From NCBI GenBank assembly GCA_021774575.1, contig JAJFIX010000035.1, forward strand, positions 1 to 50,683: DNA of 50,683 nucleotides. Direction: 5' to 3'. Position 1 is the first letter of the stretch. Each line of letters opens with the position of its first letter. The notes beneath the pieces were generated by a model. That model had not been told where the DNA came from. It ran no database searches and was given only the letters and a program-made list of their open reading frames with translations. Shown in pieces: positions 49,516 to 50,683 of this stretch. This DNA comes from Alphaproteobacteria bacterium. Its GTDB lineage: Bacteria; Pseudomonadota; Alphaproteobacteria; UBA6615. The translations under genes were made by a program, and so were the position numbers.

Positions 49516-50656
49516 CGGAACAAAAGAGTCCGATTTAGGATTCCCTTTTGATTGTTTCCGTGCGATTCTGATGTATGCGCAATGGAATATCATTTGAACT
49601 ATCCGGCGGCGTCCGCGAGCGATTGCGCGCGATCGTCGCCGACCCCAAGAGCCCCCAGAAACATGTTTGGCGTGCCCGAATTGTCTTGTTGAGCGACGAT
49701 GGTCGTGGGACTTCGGCAATCATGGCCGAGACCGGTAAATCCAAGACCTGTGTCTGGCGCTGGCAGGAACGGTTTATGAGTGACGGTGTGGAAGGGCTTC
49801 TGCATGACAAGTCGCGTCCTCCCGGCACAGCGCCGATCTCGCCGGATCGCGTTGCAGAGATTGTCCGCATGACCCTTGAGCCAACACCGCACGAGGCGAC
49901 CCACTGGACGTTGCGCGCGATGGCGAAGACGGCTGACGTTGCCGCATCGACGGTGCAGTCGATCTGGAAGGCGCACGGTCTCGCGCCGCACCGGTGGAAA
50001 AGTTTCAAACTCTCCAACGATCCGGCCTTCGTCGATAAGCTCACCGATATTATCGGCCTTTATGTTGCGCCGCCTGCCCATGCGGTGGTGCTGTCTATAG
50101 ATGAAAAATCGCAGATCCAGGCGCTGGACCGCACCCAACCCGGGCTGCCGTTGAAGAAGGGGCGCGGCGCGACAATGACCCACGATTACAAAAGACACGG
50201 CACAACAACCCTCTTCGCTTCGCTCAATGTTCTGGACGGGACGGTGATCGGGCAGAACATGACGCGCCATCGCCACCAGGAGTTCATCCGCTTTCTCAAC
50301 CGCATCGAGCGCGACATTCCGGCAGGGAAAATCATCCATGTCATTCTCGACAACTACGCAGCGCACAAGCACGCCAAAGTTCGCTCCTGGCTCGCCCGCC
50401 ACCCGCGTTGGACATTCCACTTCACGCCAACCTCATCCTCTTGGCTGAACGCTGTCGAGGGGTTCTTCGCCAAATTGACCCGCCGACGGCTCAAGCACGG
50501 TGTCTTCCATTCCGTAGTAGATCTTCAGGGCGCCATCAAACGATTCATCTCCGAATATAACGTCCGCGATGCAAAGCCATTCATCTGGAAGGCCGATCCA
50601 AACGACATCATCGCGGCAAGAAACAGAGGGTTCCAAATGTTGGAATCAATCCACTA
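49504..50656 (+). mobile_element. IS630-family insertion sequence, apparently complete
   Basis: The element encodes one DDE transposase and is bounded by inverted repeats of 13 bp (CTAGTGGATTGAT at 49503-49515, with its complement at 50645-50657). A TA dinucleotide lies at each edge (49504-49505 and 50655-50656), as expected for the TA target duplication of the IS630/Tc1 group. The element is about 1.15 kb. The right end lies 26 bp from the window end. Confidence 0.88.
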
Positions 50657-50657
50657 G
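49575..50657 (+). CDS. IS630-family transposase
   Basis: A 360-residue transposase: an N-terminal helix-turn-helix region (TSAIMAETGKSKTCVWRWQE, and VAASTVQSIWKAHG), then a DDE catalytic core with Asp176 (VVLSIDEKSQ), Asp259 (HVILDNYAAHKH) and Glu295 (SWLNAVEGFFAKLTRR), the DD(34-36)E spacing of IS630. The frame is intact, so the element may still be active. The stop codon TAG is formed by the TA at the right edge plus the following G. Confidence 0.95.
   Translation: MRNGISFELSGGVRERLRAIVADPKSPQKHVWRARIVLLSDDGRGTSAIMAETGKSKTCVWRWQERFMSDGVEGLLHDKSRPPGTAPISPDRVAEIVRMTLEPTPHEATHWTLRAMAKTADVAASTVQSIWKAHGLAPHRWKSFKLSNDPAFVDKLTDIIGLYVAPPAHAVVLSIDEKSQIQALDRTQPGLPLKKGRGATMTHDYKRHGTTTLFASLNVLDGTVIGQNMTRHRHQEFIRFLNRIERDIPAGKIIHVILDNYAAHKHAKVRSWLARHPRWTFHFTPTSSSWLNAVEGFFAKLTRRRLKHGVFHSVVDLQGAIKRFISEYNVRDAKPFIWKADPNDIIAARNRGFQMLESIH
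50645..50657 (-). repeat. right terminal inverted repeat of the IS630-like element
   Basis: ATCAATCCACTAG on the plus strand, complementary to the left end. Its last three bases are the transposase stop codon TAG. Confidence 0.85.
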
Positions 50658-50683
50658 CATAAATCTTGCCTGAGATCGCGACT

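Overview
The window looks like a chromosomal segment of an alphaproteobacterium, probably a Rhodospirillales-like lineage. The evidence is a C4-pathway 5-aminolevulinate synthase, the block pal-cpoB-tilS-ftsH-folP-glmM in the usual alphaproteobacterial order, a DUF3775 protein, a class II DAHP synthase, and a C-terminal-Phe porin. Most of the DNA is fairly GC-rich. An AT-rich patch lies at about 1.4-2.08 kb, and short AT-rich gaps lie near 42.5-43.0 kb and 47.5-47.9 kb. I found no rRNA, tRNA or CRISPR array.

Layout. 1-2.8 kb is an accessory locus. It holds the 3' part of a modular Asp-Pro-rich protein with one strongly hydrophobic segment, a small membrane protein on the opposite strand in AT-rich DNA, and a frameshifted, truncated relative of the first gene. 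2.9-5.5 kb encodes a 16-repeat WD40 lipoprotein. 5.8-6.9 kb holds an AhpD-like protein and a DUF3775 protein. 7.0-11.6 kb is a TetR-controlled exporter operon (TetR, HlyD-type lipoprotein, ABC ATPase, ABC-2 permease) with a membrane-anchored GH25 lysozyme gene inside it. 11.7-14.2 kb holds an AlkC-like repair protein and a divergent carboxymuconolactone-decarboxylase-like / LigE-like GST pair.

14.2-21.2 kb is a five-gene minus-strand run: DAHP synthase, NAD synthetase, cysteinyl-tRNA synthetase, citramalate synthase, TrmJ. 21.3-25.4 kb has a PaiB-like flavoprotein, a JmjC oxygenase with a basic tail, an Asp-rich putative Tat substrate and glutathione reductase. 25.7-31.97 kb contains hemA, a conserved hypothetical gene, a cation efflux protein, pdxH, a glycine-zipper lipoprotein, gentisate dioxygenase and a class III CoA-transferase.

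32-42.4 kb is a long minus-strand run: two tandem pal genes, cpoB, tilS, ftsH, folP, glmM, thiD, a PhzF-like gene and an Ada-like methyltransferase. The tolQRAB genes normally found upstream of pal are not in the window. 43.0-46.7 kb carries a CapD/WbpM-like sugar-nucleotide dehydratase and purH. 46.7-50.7 kb carries a 17-bp tandem repeat, an unknown secreted protein, an AT-rich gap with DnaA-box-like sites, a porin preceded by a run of nine G, three tandem hairpins and an intact IS630-family element.

The most unusual parts are the toxin/immunity-like architecture at 1-2.8 kb, the lysozyme inside the ABC exporter operon, the duplicated pal genes cut off from tolQRAB, and the G9 tract at the porin start. 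The functional readings of these are inferences from layout and motifs; none was checked against a database.
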